Origin: Pelagibacteraceae bacterium AG-349-O05
GTDB lineage: Bacteria; Pseudomonadota; Alphaproteobacteria; Pelagibacterales; Pelagibacteraceae
Length of the DNA: 64,000 bases
Direction: 5' to 3'
NCBI GenBank assembly: GCA_003281005.1
Contig: QCDE01000003.1
Span: 19,762 to 83,761 of the forward strand
This document shows positions 25,784 through 34,229 of this stretch, piece after piece (the first letter of the stretch is position 1; each line of letters opens with the position of its first letter). The notes beneath the pieces were generated by a model, which saw only the letters and a program-made list of their open reading frames with translations, made no database searches and was not told where the DNA came from. The position numbers were made by a program, and so were the translations under genes.

Positions 25784-27708
25784 TGTTAACCCAATTTGTA
25801 ACATTATTAATTATCGTATCTGTTATCGGATGTATTCTTTATGGAAGAAGATTAATTAGAACTGAAAAAGTTGATGCTGTATTTGGTAATCCGGAAAGAG
25901 CTAAAGGTGGAACACACTGGGTAATTGTCGGTAGTAGCGCAATCTTAATGCTATGGCTTTATTATTCATGGGATATCGCGAAAGGTTTTTATCCAAAATC
26001 TGCAAATGAATTATGCCAAGTTGCTAAAATTAATGAGTCTTTATTAGGTTTAAAATATCAGTTTCCCATTGAGGAAAGGGAATTCAAAAGCACATCGATT
26101 ATTAAAATTGAAAATAAAAATCTTATAAAAATTGTAAATGAAATAAAAGCATCTCCAGATCTAAATGATCAACAAAAAACAATCCTTGTAAGTTTTATTG
26201 ATAGAACTTCTAAATTAATTCCATTTTTAACAAGTGAAGAACTAATGGAAATGGATACCAAAATTAAACTTCAGGAAATGACAGAAGAAATAAAAATTCT
26301 AAGTTCTAATTTCCAAAAGAAAGATTATCCCTTTGAGACAGATGCTGAAAAAACTGAAAGACAAAAACTTATTGATGAACAAGGTGTTTGGGGAATAACA
26401 ACCATAGACTCTGGAACAGGTACAATTGAAAATACTATTGAGATACCAACTGCACCTCAAACTAATAAAGGTTTAAAATTTCATGCAGCCGCAGCAGAAC
26501 TAAAAAAAATTGACGACAAATTTTTTAAATTAAAAAACCATAACCCTCAGTTCAAAAGCGCAATCACACAGCTTAAAGATGATATTAAAGCTTACAGGAA
26601 AGGATTAGATGATAGTGAAGAAATAGCATCTGACTATGCAAAAAATATTGTTAAAATTGCAAGGAGAATAGAGTTTGCAAGCATCTACCCTCCTAATGCT
26701 TTAAATGAAATGCAAGCAGCAATAATAGAGTTTGATGAATTACAAAATAAAGAGCAAGGTGGATTAAGATTAATTGATATTATTCTATTTCCAGCAGGAA
26801 CAATTGTAGCAAGTGGACCAACATGTTCTGAACAAGGTTCAGGTAGATGGTTACCTAAACCATCAGATACATTTAATAAGTTTGTATTGATGTCTAAACC
26901 AAGTGTTGGATACAAAAATATTCCTCTTTTATGGATTGAGATGGTTGATGTAAGTAAAATGATCGGATTTATTTTACCTGATTGGATAGCAGATATGTTG
27001 CCTGGTGAATATCCAGTGCATACAAAAAACGGAATTGTAAAAGAAAACTTTAAAAGTAACGTATTAAAAGTTGTTACTGGTGACTTTAAATTATTTAAAG
27101 TACCTGTTCCATATGGACACATATGGGACTCATTCTTAAGGGTATTTTTAGGTTTAGTTTTTGGAATTCTTATTGGGGTGCCATTAGGATTGTTTATGGG
27201 TTTAAATCGATTTGCTAAAGGCTTCTTTGATCCTTTAATCGAATTATACAGACCTGTTCCACCGTTAGCTTGGGCGCCATTGATTATTTCAGTTCTTGGA
27301 ATAGATAACACAGGTAAAATATTTTTATTATTCATGGTCTCACTTTCAATTATGATTATTTCTGCAAGAGCTGGTGCATCGGGAACTCAACTTTCAAAAA
27401 TCCATGCGGCACACTCACTAGGAGCTACTAAAAAACAAATTTTAAGACATGTTATTTTCCCTAATTCACTGCCTGAAATTCTAACAGGAATTAGAGTAGC
27501 TGTTGGTATGTGTTGGGGAACACTTGTTGCTGCAGAGTTTTTAGCAGGTACAACTGGTATTGGTTTCGTTGAAAACGTTGCTAAAAAATACTTCCAATAC
27601 GAGGTAATTTGGATAACGATATTTATTATGGGTCTACTAGGTCTTTTATTTGATATTACTTTGAGAAAAATTATTGAAAAAACTATTCCTTGGCGTGGAA
27701 AAGGATAA
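25783..27708 (+). CDS. tauC: Enlarged taurine-type ABC permease with long periplasmic insertion
   Basis: I start at the ATG at 25783, which overlaps the tauB stop, giving 641 residues; TauC/SsuC are normally about 250-280. Two membrane helices (residues ~1-20 and ~45-65) precede about 370 residues of charged, helix-rich, probably periplasmic sequence. The normal permease core occupies the last ~210 residues: 'FGILIGVPLGLFMGLNR', 'YRPVPPLAWAPLIISVLGI' and the EAA loop 'HAAHSLGATKKQILRHVIFP'. It should import the TauA ligand. The long insert may dock the binding protein or another periplasmic partner. Confidence 0.88.
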   Translation: MLTQFVTLLIIVSVIGCILYGRRLIRTEKVDAVFGNPERAKGGTHWVIVGSSAILMLWLYYSWDIAKGFYPKSANELCQVAKINESLLGLKYQFPIEEREFKSTSIIKIENKNLIKIVNEIKASPDLNDQQKTILVSFIDRTSKLIPFLTSEELMEMDTKIKLQEMTEEIKILSSNFQKKDYPFETDAEKTERQKLIDEQGVWGITTIDSGTGTIENTIEIPTAPQTNKGLKFHAAAAELKKIDDKFFKLKNHNPQFKSAITQLKDDIKAYRKGLDDSEEIASDYAKNIVKIARRIEFASIYPPNALNEMQAAIIEFDELQNKEQGGLRLIDIILFPAGTIVASGPTCSEQGSGRWLPKPSDTFNKFVLMSKPSVGYKNIPLLWIEMVDVSKMIGFILPDWIADMLPGEYPVHTKNGIVKENFKSNVLKVVTGDFKLFKVPVPYGHIWDSFLRVFLGLVFGILIGVPLGLFMGLNRFAKGFFDPLIELYRPVPPLAWAPLIISVLGIDNTGKIFLLFMVSLSIMIISARAGASGTQLSKIHAAHSLGATKKQILRHVIFPNSLPEILTGIRVAVGMCWGTLVAAEFLAGTTGIGFVENVAKKYFQYEVIWITIFIMGLLGLLFDITLRKIIEKTIPWRGKG

Positions 27709-27724
27709 ATGTTAAGGGGTTGGA

Positions 27725-28729
27725 ATGAAAACCCCAGTTTTAAAAAAACAAGTCATTCAAATATTTCAAAAATTTGGTCTAAGTAAAGATCATTCTTTAA
27801 TTTCTACTAATGCATTAATTAATGCAGAATTAGTTGGTGCATATGGGCATGGTTTATCAAGACTTAAAATGTATTGTGATCGAATTTCTAAAAAAGTAAT
27901 TAATCCAAAACCAAAAATTAAAATCAAAAAAATTTCTTCTTCTATATCTCATATTGATGCGAATAATAGTATTGGCTTTGTTGCTGCTGATCTAGGAATT
28001 AAAACTGCAATTAAACATGCGCAAAAAACCGGAATAGGAATGGTAGCAGTTAAAAACAGTGGTCACTATGGTTTATCTGGTTATTACGCAGAACAAGCGG
28101 TAAAGAAAAATTTAATTACAATGATCTATACGAATGCTCCACCTGCAGTTGCTCCACATGGTGCTTTAAAAGCTTTATTTGGAACAAATCCAATTTGTTT
28201 TGGATCTCCTACTGGTTCTAAAATTCCTTTTATTCTAGATACATCAATTTCAGTAATTAATAGAGGGAAAATTAGAGTTGCAGCAAGAAACAATCAATCT
28301 ATTCCTATAGGAGTTGCTTTAGATAAATTTGGCAAACCAACTACAGACGCAAAAAAAGCATTAGCTGGCGTTCAATTACCAATTGCAGGCTTTAGAGGAT
28401 CGGGCCTTGCTTGGATGGTTGATATTTTAAGTGGAGTTTTAACTGGCGGAAATCACGCAGGAAGAGTTAAAGATCCATTTGATGATTTTTCAGGACCACA
28501 AAATATTGGACACTTATTTATTACTTTTAAGGCAAATTTATTTCAAAAAAATTATAAACAAAGAATTAAATATAATATTAAAACAATAAAAGAGCTTCCT
28601 AAGATAAAAGGTGTTAAGGAAATAATGTATCCAGGCCAAAATAAATTTATCCGGTATAAAAATAATTCAAAAAGGGAAATTTCTATTCCGAAAATAATAA
28701 AAAAAGATTTGGAAAACTTAATAAGTTAA
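27725..28729 (+). CDS. Ldh_2-family NAD(P)-dependent 2-hydroxyacid dehydrogenase
   Basis: The 334-residue protein belongs to the malate/sulfolactate/ureidoglycolate dehydrogenase family: 'LVGAYGHGLSRLKMYCDRI' near residues 38-56, the catalytic His motif 'VAVKNSGHYGLSGYYAEQA' near 105-123, 'APHGALKALFGTNPICFGSP' near 142-161 and 'GFRGSGLAWMVDILSGVLTGG'. It interconverts a 2-hydroxyacid and 2-oxoacid in the cytoplasm. It follows tauC by 16 bases, so (R)-sulfolactate dehydrogenase (ComC-like) is an attractive guess, but malate or another hydroxyacid is equally compatible. Confidence 0.86.
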   Translation: MKTPVLKKQVIQIFQKFGLSKDHSLISTNALINAELVGAYGHGLSRLKMYCDRISKKVINPKPKIKIKKISSSISHIDANNSIGFVAADLGIKTAIKHAQKTGIGMVAVKNSGHYGLSGYYAEQAVKKNLITMIYTNAPPAVAPHGALKALFGTNPICFGSPTGSKIPFILDTSISVINRGKIRVAARNNQSIPIGVALDKFGKPTTDAKKALAGVQLPIAGFRGSGLAWMVDILSGVLTGGNHAGRVKDPFDDFSGPQNIGHLFITFKANLFQKNYKQRIKYNIKTIKELPKIKGVKEIMYPGQNKFIRYKNNSKREISIPKIIKKDLENLIS

Positions 28730-28915
28730 CATAGTTAGAGCACCCAACGAAACAATAACAGATGATAAAATTATTGTTCGTTTAACTTTTTCCTTCTTCT
28801 TTTCCTCTAGAAGTCTTTGCTTTAGAACATCCACGTTAACTCTTTTTGGAGCTTTAACATATTGAGAAGGGGTCTCTATGATCTCGGATGTTCTATTTAA
28901 GCTTTCTGTACTCAT
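28718..28915 (-). CDS. Small single-pass membrane protein, unknown family
   Basis: Starting at the ATG at 28915 (TTG at 28933 is an alternative) gives 65 residues: a polar N-terminal half, a highly charged stretch near residues 30-46 (QRLLEEKKKEKVKR) and a C-terminal hydrophobic helix. It is convergent with the Ldh gene, overlapping its end by 12 bases. The layout and the 'NVDVLKQR' juxtamembrane piece resemble the protein at 18598-18807. Function unknown. Confidence 0.5.
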   Translation of the reverse strand: MSTESLNRTSEIIETPSQYVKAPKRVNVDVLKQRLLEEKKKEKVKRTIILSSVIVSLGALTMLTY

Positions 28916-28973
28916 TGCATCAGATAAACACAAATTTATTTTTTTTTAAATAGAGATATTTGTCCAAAATGGG

Positions 28974-29002
28974 TTGACTCGTTATTTTATATTGTTCATA
29001 TT
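28974..29002 (+). promoter_or_regulatory. Sigma70-type promoter for the two-wHTH regulator
   Basis: TTGACT (28974-28979) and CATATT (28997-29002) are 17 bases apart. This matches the sigma70 -35/-10 pattern at 5/6 and 4/6 positions. Transcription would start near 29009, about ten bases before the ATG at 29019, implying a very short leader. It argues that the in-frame TTG at 28974 is promoter, not start codon. Confidence 0.4.
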
Positions 29003-29018
29003 GGGTTTTTTTAAAATC

Positions 29019-29978
29019 ATGAACACTTTACCTAGTATATCTGAACATATTGATGAGAAGATAATCAATAAAGTAATTCAAGATAACTTTGCCGCACTAG
29101 CACCCTATTATTTTACTTTAACAAGTAATTGGTTTGTCAGAGCCTATGATCATTGGAAAGATATAGATAAGTTCGTCATCATTATATATTTGATACATCA
29201 AGATCTTGTATATTTCAGGCAAAATGGTTTGAAAATCGACTACGAAACATTTTATGAAAAAAAATCTATTGAAATTGATAAAATTAATATTTCAGACATT
29301 TCAAAAGATCTAGGGGTTCCAAAAGAAAGTATAAGAAGAAAAGTTTTAGAATTAGAAAAACAAAAAGTAATTAAAAGAATTGGTAAGAAAATTTTTGTTG
29401 TAAGAGATACTCTTTATTCGGCTAAAGCGGTCGAAACACTTACTGAGGTTGCAAATATATTACATGAATTTAATAAAATTTTAAAAAAAGAAAAACTAGC
29501 AAATGAAGTTTATTCTGTAAAAGAAATAATATTAGCAATTAAAGAAAATTTTTCTTACTGTTTGTATCAGTTTAATAAATTTTGGTTTATTTATATCAGT
29601 AGATGGAGAAAAGAGCTTAAAGATTTAGAAACTTTGGGTATTGGTATGGTTGTGGTAATAAATGCAGTTAAAAATAAAGATTTTACTCCAAAAAAAAATA
29701 TGCGTTCATTCCATAAAGAAGTTATGGGCTCTGACAGTAGAGGTGTAAATGCTATGTCAATTTCTGAGATAACTGGTATTCCAAGGCCTACAGTTGTTAG
29801 AAAATTAAAATATTTAATTAATAAAAAATATCTTCATATAAATCAAAAAAAATTAATTTCATTTAATGCTCAAGATAGTGCTTTTATAACAACTAAGGGA
29901 ATGGTGAACAAAAATATGATTAGCTTAAGTCATTTTATCTATAAAGTTTTTAATCAAATAAGAATAATAAATTCTTAA
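29019..29978 (+). CDS. Putative transcriptional regulator with two winged-helix segments
   Basis: From the ATG at 29019 the protein has 319 residues. Two separate winged-helix-like stretches are visible. One lies near residues 75-120 ('ISDISKDLGVPKESIRRKVLELEKQ' in form, then a basic wing 'VIKRIGKKIFVV'). The second is near 245-290 ('SISEITGIPRPTVVRKLKYLINKK'). Both resemble MarR/IclR-type recognition helices. The middle, rich in aromatic and charged residues, has no domain I recognise. It sits between the taurine block and the FbpABC-like block and could control either. Regulated genes unknown. Confidence 0.65.
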   Translation: MNTLPSISEHIDEKIINKVIQDNFAALAPYYFTLTSNWFVRAYDHWKDIDKFVIIIYLIHQDLVYFRQNGLKIDYETFYEKKSIEIDKINISDISKDLGVPKESIRRKVLELEKQKVIKRIGKKIFVVRDTLYSAKAVETLTEVANILHEFNKILKKEKLANEVYSVKEIILAIKENFSYCLYQFNKFWFIYISRWRKELKDLETLGIGMVVVINAVKNKDFTPKKNMRSFHKEVMGSDSRGVNAMSISEITGIPRPTVVRKLKYLINKKYLHINQKKLISFNAQDSAFITTKGMVNKNMISLSHFIYKVFNQIRIINS

Positions 29979-30826
29979 TTAGACTTCCTTAAAATATAAA
30001 TAAAAATAAATCCAGTTATATACATGATTAGTGCATAAGCACCTGTTGGTATTGCATATAATATATCGGTGCCAAATATTTGTGTTGAAACGAATAATGC
30101 TAAAGTGCCATTTTGTAATCCACATTCTAAAGCAATGCATCTCATTTGTTTAATTCCTGAGGCAAATGCTTTTGCAATATAATATGCAATTACCATCATC
30201 AATATATTTAATATTAAAGTAATCAAACCTGCTTGTTTTATAAAGCTTAAAATATTTTCTCTTTCTTCATAAAACGCTGCTACGAAAAAAATAGCAAACA
30301 GAACTATGTTAAGTTTATTAAATATTTCAACTTTAGAAGATATGAAATTTTCAGCAAATTTTCTGATAATCATTCCTAAAATCACAGGCACTGTTACAAC
30401 TAAAAACATTTTTAAAGCTATTCCTGTCATTGAAATATTTTGAGAAACTTCTGTTATCCCTAACATGTCTGCAGATGTAAAAATTATTAATGGAACTGTA
30501 ATTATACTTAATAAACTAATTATAGCAGTTAAAGATATTGATAATGCAACGTCCCCATCAGCAAATTTTGTCATTACATTAGATGTAACTCCACCTGGAG
30601 CTGCAGCTATGATCATAACCCCTATTGCTATTTCGGGCGGTGTTTTTAAAATTAAAATTAATATGTATGCTACAATTGGAAGAATTATTAATTGAGAAAC
30701 AAACCCAACTATAAAGTCTTTTGGTGCTTTGAATACTCTTCCAAAATCTTCTAGTTTTAGACCTAGACCTAAGCCTAACATTATCAAGGCCAAAATAATT
30801 GGCGCTATCTTAGTTACAATTTCCAA
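29975..30826 (-). CDS. BASS-family sodium-dependent symporter
   Basis: The 283-residue protein has nine or ten hydrophobic segments and BASS landmarks: 'GLGLKLEDFGRVFKAPK' near residues 21-37, 'IIAAAPGGVTSNVMTKFADGDVALS' in part near 75-95 (the crossover with the sodium-site residues) and 'ALECGLQNGTLALFVS' near 230-245 with the conserved E-x2-x-QN. Family members carry bile acids, pyruvate, pantothenate, 2-keto acids or glucosinolates with Na+. It converges on the regulator with a four-base overlap and diverges from the FbpA-like gene across 154 bases. Substrate unknown. Confidence 0.9.
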   Translation of the reverse strand: MEIVTKIAPIILALIMLGLGLGLKLEDFGRVFKAPKDFIVGFVSQLIILPIVAYILILILKTPPEIAIGVMIIAAAPGGVTSNVMTKFADGDVALSISLTAIISLLSIITVPLIIFTSADMLGITEVSQNISMTGIALKMFLVVTVPVILGMIIRKFAENFISSKVEIFNKLNIVLFAIFFVAAFYEERENILSFIKQAGLITLILNILMMVIAYYIAKAFASGIKQMRCIALECGLQNGTLALFVSTQIFGTDILYAIPTGAYALIMYITGFIFIYILRKSN

Positions 30827-30980
30827 AGTCCCCTCTCAGAAAAAACTATACAATAATTTTAATATATTTGATAAATAAAATAAATTTTAAACCTAGAAGT
30901 GAATCTTTTAACAAAATAGTAACAATTTTATTAAATTCATATTAACTTTATTTACAATATAACTTTAGAGAGAGGAAATA

Positions 30981-32018
30981 ATGAAAAATATAATCAAGAT
31001 AGCATCTATTGTCCTTCTTTTTTCAATAACAATGTTTGGTGTTACAAACAAAGCTTCTGCAGCAAAATTAACTTTATATTGCAGTGTAGAAATCGATGTT
31101 TGTGAAATGCTTGAACAAGCTTATGAAAAAGAAACAGGCACAAAAGTTGCAATGACAAGAGCAAGTAGTGGTGAAACTTTTGCAAAAATTAAAGCAGAAG
31201 GATCTAATCCAAAAGGAGATGTTTGGTTTGGTGGAACAGGTGATCCACACTTAACAGCTGCTCAGGAAAATTTAACAGAAAAATATAAATCAAAACACTT
31301 TGATGATTTATTACCTGCAGCACAAAACCAAGCAAAAAATGCTGACTATAAATCTGTGGGGATTTATGTTGGTGCATTAGGTTTTGGATACAATAAAGAT
31401 CTTTTAGCTAAAAAAGGTCTTCCAGCTCCAAAATCATGGATGGACTTAACAAAACCTATTTATAAAGGTGAAATCCAAGTAGCAAATCCTAATTCATCTG
31501 GAACTGCTTACACAACTTTAGCTACAATTCTTCAAATTTTTGGAGAAGATAAAGGTTGGGATTACATGAAAAAACTTCATGCAAATATAAATACTTACAC
31601 AAAATCTGGTTCTGCTCCAATTAAAGCAACTGGAAGAGGAGAAAACTTAATTGGTATTTGTTTCCAACACGATGGTGTTAAACAAACTAAAAAAGGTTTA
31701 CCTGTTGTAACGGTATCTCCAGCTGAAGGAACTGGTTATGAAGTTGGATCAATGAGTATTATTGCTGGTGCAAGAAATATGAAAGAAGCTAAGAAGTTTT
31801 ATGACTGGGCATTAAGTCCTGCAATACAAACTATGGTTTTCACTTCAGGAAAATCTTTACAAGTACCATCAAATACTAAAGCAAAAGCTGATCCTGATGC
31901 TCCAGATTTATCTACAATTAACTTAATTGATTACAATTTTAAAGTTTATGGAGATAAAGCTACTAGAGCGAGCCTGTTATCCAAGTGGGATAACGATGTA
32001 TCTGTAATTCCTAGATAA
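30981..32018 (+). CDS. FbpA/AfuA-like ABC substrate-binding protein, probably not for iron
   Basis: The 345-residue protein has a signal peptide ending near residue 28 ('SASAA' type cleavage) and the family-1 binding protein pattern: 'LTLYCSVEIDVCEMLEQAYEKETG', 'GDVWFGGTGDPHLTAAQENL' near 77-96, 'GEIQVANPNSSGTAYTTLATI' near 163-183. The tandem tyrosines that chelate Fe(III) in FbpA/FutA are not evident; the equivalent region reads 'GRGENLIGICFQHDG'. The family also includes 2-aminoethylphosphonate and other organic-anion binders (PhnS, AepX types). With phosphate acetyltransferase and an HpsN-like enzyme downstream, a C2/C3 sulfonate or phosphonate is the favoured ligand class. Confidence 0.82.
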   Translation: MKNIIKIASIVLLFSITMFGVTNKASAAKLTLYCSVEIDVCEMLEQAYEKETGTKVAMTRASSGETFAKIKAEGSNPKGDVWFGGTGDPHLTAAQENLTEKYKSKHFDDLLPAAQNQAKNADYKSVGIYVGALGFGYNKDLLAKKGLPAPKSWMDLTKPIYKGEIQVANPNSSGTAYTTLATILQIFGEDKGWDYMKKLHANINTYTKSGSAPIKATGRGENLIGICFQHDGVKQTKKGLPVVTVSPAEGTGYEVGSMSIIAGARNMKEAKKFYDWALSPAIQTMVFTSGKSLQVPSNTKAKADPDAPDLSTINLIDYNFKVYGDKATRASLLSKWDNDVSVIPR

Positions 32019-32030
32019 TTTTAGGAATTA
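32005..32030 (+). promoter_or_regulatory. Hairpin that overlaps the binding-protein 3' end and masks the permease ribosome site
   Basis: TAATTCCTA (32005-32013) and TAGGAATTA (32022-32030) form a perfect 9-bp stem with an 8-base loop. The stem begins inside the last codons of the binding protein, and its 3' arm ends at the base before the permease ATG at 32031. The arm contains AGGA, the only ribosome-site-like sequence, so translation of the permease should depend on melting this stem. There is no U-tract. Confidence 0.7.
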
Positions 32031-34229
32031 ATGAGAGGACTCGTTATCTGTTGGATGCTCATAGGAGGATTGGGCTTTCTAGTCTTTCCATGGTATGTAA
32101 CAGGTGACGGGTTTTTCTCAATAAACTGGATATTAGAATATTCTTTAGAGGATTACGGTTCTGTATTACCTCAAGTATTTATAAATAAAAAATATTGGCT
32201 TTTACCAATATTACTACCTCTAATTTTTCCTTTAGCAACATTTAAATTAAATCAGAACAATCCGATATATTCTAAAATTTTCTTATACTCAGGTTTAATT
32301 GGTTTTTTTTACTTTTTTCTTCAGGGATTTTCTATTGGTATAAGAGGATGGAATTTTGAAATTTTACAATCTATTTTTGGTGATGTAGAAAATCAATTTG
32401 GTGTTGGTTCAGGTGCAGTTTTAACTTGTTGTACATTTGTATTTTATATCACCCATGGTCTTTCAGCACGTGGGTGGTTGAATGGGGATAATTTTATAGT
32501 TGGAAGTATAGGTAGTATTATAATTTTAGTTTCAACTTTTGTGTTTTTTCCAATTTTCAGAATGTTTGCAGTTGCTTTTAAAGGTACCGAAGGTGGATAT
32601 GAAATAAGTAATTTTTCAGACAAAATATTTAATAAAGGAATTTGGGGGCTGGATTGCCTTTATAGTGATTATGCTTGTGGTGTTTTTTGGAATACTGTTA
32701 CTATGGGTACACTCACTGCATTTTCATCAACAATTTTGGGGTTAGCTTTTGCTTTATTGGTTGCAAGAACTAGTTTTAAATTTAAAAAAACAATTAGAGT
32801 ATTATCTGTATTACCAATAATTACTCCACCATTTGTAATTGGATTAGCGATAATAATTTTATTTGGAAGAACTGGTGTTGTGAGTTCGTTTCTTGAATGG
32901 GGATTTGACATTGAACCTTCTAGATGGATTTATGGTTTACCAGGAATATGGTTTGCTCAAACACTTGCTTTTACCCCTATTGCATTTTTAGTTTTAATTG
33001 GTGTTGTTGAAAGTGTCAGTCCGTCTATGGAAGAAGCATCTCAAACCTTGAGGGCTTCTAAATGGCAAGTTTTTAAAACAGTTACCTTGCCATTAATGAG
33101 ACCTGGAATAGCAAATGCGTTTCTACTTGGTTTTATAGAAAGTTTAGCAGACTTTGGTAACCCTTTAGTACTAGGAGCAGAATACGATGTATTATCTACT
33201 GAAATATTTTTTGCAATTGTTGGCGCACAGTACGATGAAACTAAAGCAGCAATATTAGCTATGATTTTATTATCTGTTGTTCTAGTAGTATTTTATTTAC
33301 AAAACCAATGGTTAGGAAAAAAATCCTATATTTCAATTTCAGGTAAAGGAGATAGTGGTGTTCATCCAGAACTTCCAAATAAAACAAAATGGGTAATTTA
33401 TTCAACTGTGCTTCCGTGGGCTTTATTGACATTTATAATTTATGTAATGATCATGTTCGGTGGATTTGTAGAAATGTGGGGTGTCGATCATAGCTTTACA
33501 TTAAGACATTATATTGAAGCTTTTAGTGTTGATTGGGTAAAAGAGAGGGGTTTCTTATGGACAGGAACTGCTTGGAATTCCTTTAATACTACATTTACGA
33601 TTGCTTTAATTTCCTCTTTACCAACTGCTGCAATAGGAATTTTAACTGCATATCTTCTAACAAGACACAAATTCAAAGGAAAAAATGCTTTTGAATTTGG
33701 TACGATGTTAAGCTTTGCAATACCTGGTAGTGTTATCGGTGTAAGTTACGTTTTTGCTTTTAATGTTCCTCCTCTTGAAATAACAGGAACTGGAATAATC
33801 TTAGTGATCGCATTTGTATTTAGAAATATGCCTGTTGGAGTTAGAGCAGGAATAGCTGCTATGAACCAGCTTGATCCACACTTAGATGAAGCTTCATCAA
33901 CTTTAAACGCTTCTAGCGCCCAAACATTTAGGAATATAATTCTTCCTTTACTTAAACCTGCCATTACAGCATCTTTAGTTTTTAGTTTTGTAAGAGCCAT
34001 GACAGCAATTAGCGCAGTTATCTTCTTGGTAAGTGCAAATTATGACTTAGCTGTTTCATACATACTTGGTCGATTAGAAAATAATGACTATGGCCTTGCA
34101 ATAGTGTATTCATCTGCATTAATTGTAGTTATGCTGATTACAATTACTTTAATGCAATTAATAATAGGAAAACGTAAATTAGGAAGAAGAGATCAGGCAG
34201 CTGGAATTTTACAAGGAAATTTAGGATAA
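32031..34229 (+). CDS. FbpB/ThiP-like fused double ABC permease
   Basis: The 732-residue protein has about twelve or more membrane helices with two binding-protein-dependent permease domains in tandem. The first EAA loop 'EEASQTLRASKWQVFKTVTLP' is near residues 338-358 and the second 'DEASSTLNASSAQTFRNIILP' near 619-639. An extra N-terminal hydrophobic region (~180 residues) precedes the first domain. It builds both halves of the pore for the upstream binding protein. The stop overlaps the ATPase start (TAATG). Confidence 0.92.
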   Translation: MRGLVICWMLIGGLGFLVFPWYVTGDGFFSINWILEYSLEDYGSVLPQVFINKKYWLLPILLPLIFPLATFKLNQNNPIYSKIFLYSGLIGFFYFFLQGFSIGIRGWNFEILQSIFGDVENQFGVGSGAVLTCCTFVFYITHGLSARGWLNGDNFIVGSIGSIIILVSTFVFFPIFRMFAVAFKGTEGGYEISNFSDKIFNKGIWGLDCLYSDYACGVFWNTVTMGTLTAFSSTILGLAFALLVARTSFKFKKTIRVLSVLPIITPPFVIGLAIIILFGRTGVVSSFLEWGFDIEPSRWIYGLPGIWFAQTLAFTPIAFLVLIGVVESVSPSMEEASQTLRASKWQVFKTVTLPLMRPGIANAFLLGFIESLADFGNPLVLGAEYDVLSTEIFFAIVGAQYDETKAAILAMILLSVVLVVFYLQNQWLGKKSYISISGKGDSGVHPELPNKTKWVIYSTVLPWALLTFIIYVMIMFGGFVEMWGVDHSFTLRHYIEAFSVDWVKERGFLWTGTAWNSFNTTFTIALISSLPTAAIGILTAYLLTRHKFKGKNAFEFGTMLSFAIPGSVIGVSYVFAFNVPPLEITGTGIILVIAFVFRNMPVGVRAGIAAMNQLDPHLDEASSTLNASSAQTFRNIILPLLKPAITASLVFSFVRAMTAISAVIFLVSANYDLAVSYILGRLENNDYGLAIVYSSALIVVMLITITLMQLIIGKRKLGRRDQAAGILQGNLG

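Noticed and set aside
26685..27335. Minus-strand open frame of 216 codons opposite tauC
   Set aside because: It overlaps the conserved tauC permease core in antisense. Its Pro/Asn/Ile-rich product has no domain pattern and the true gene explains the open frame.
28974..29018. TTG start for the two-wHTH regulator
   Set aside because: TTG here is the -35 element of a well-spaced promoter, and the added 15 residues are hydrophobic without family support; the ATG at 29019 is preferred.
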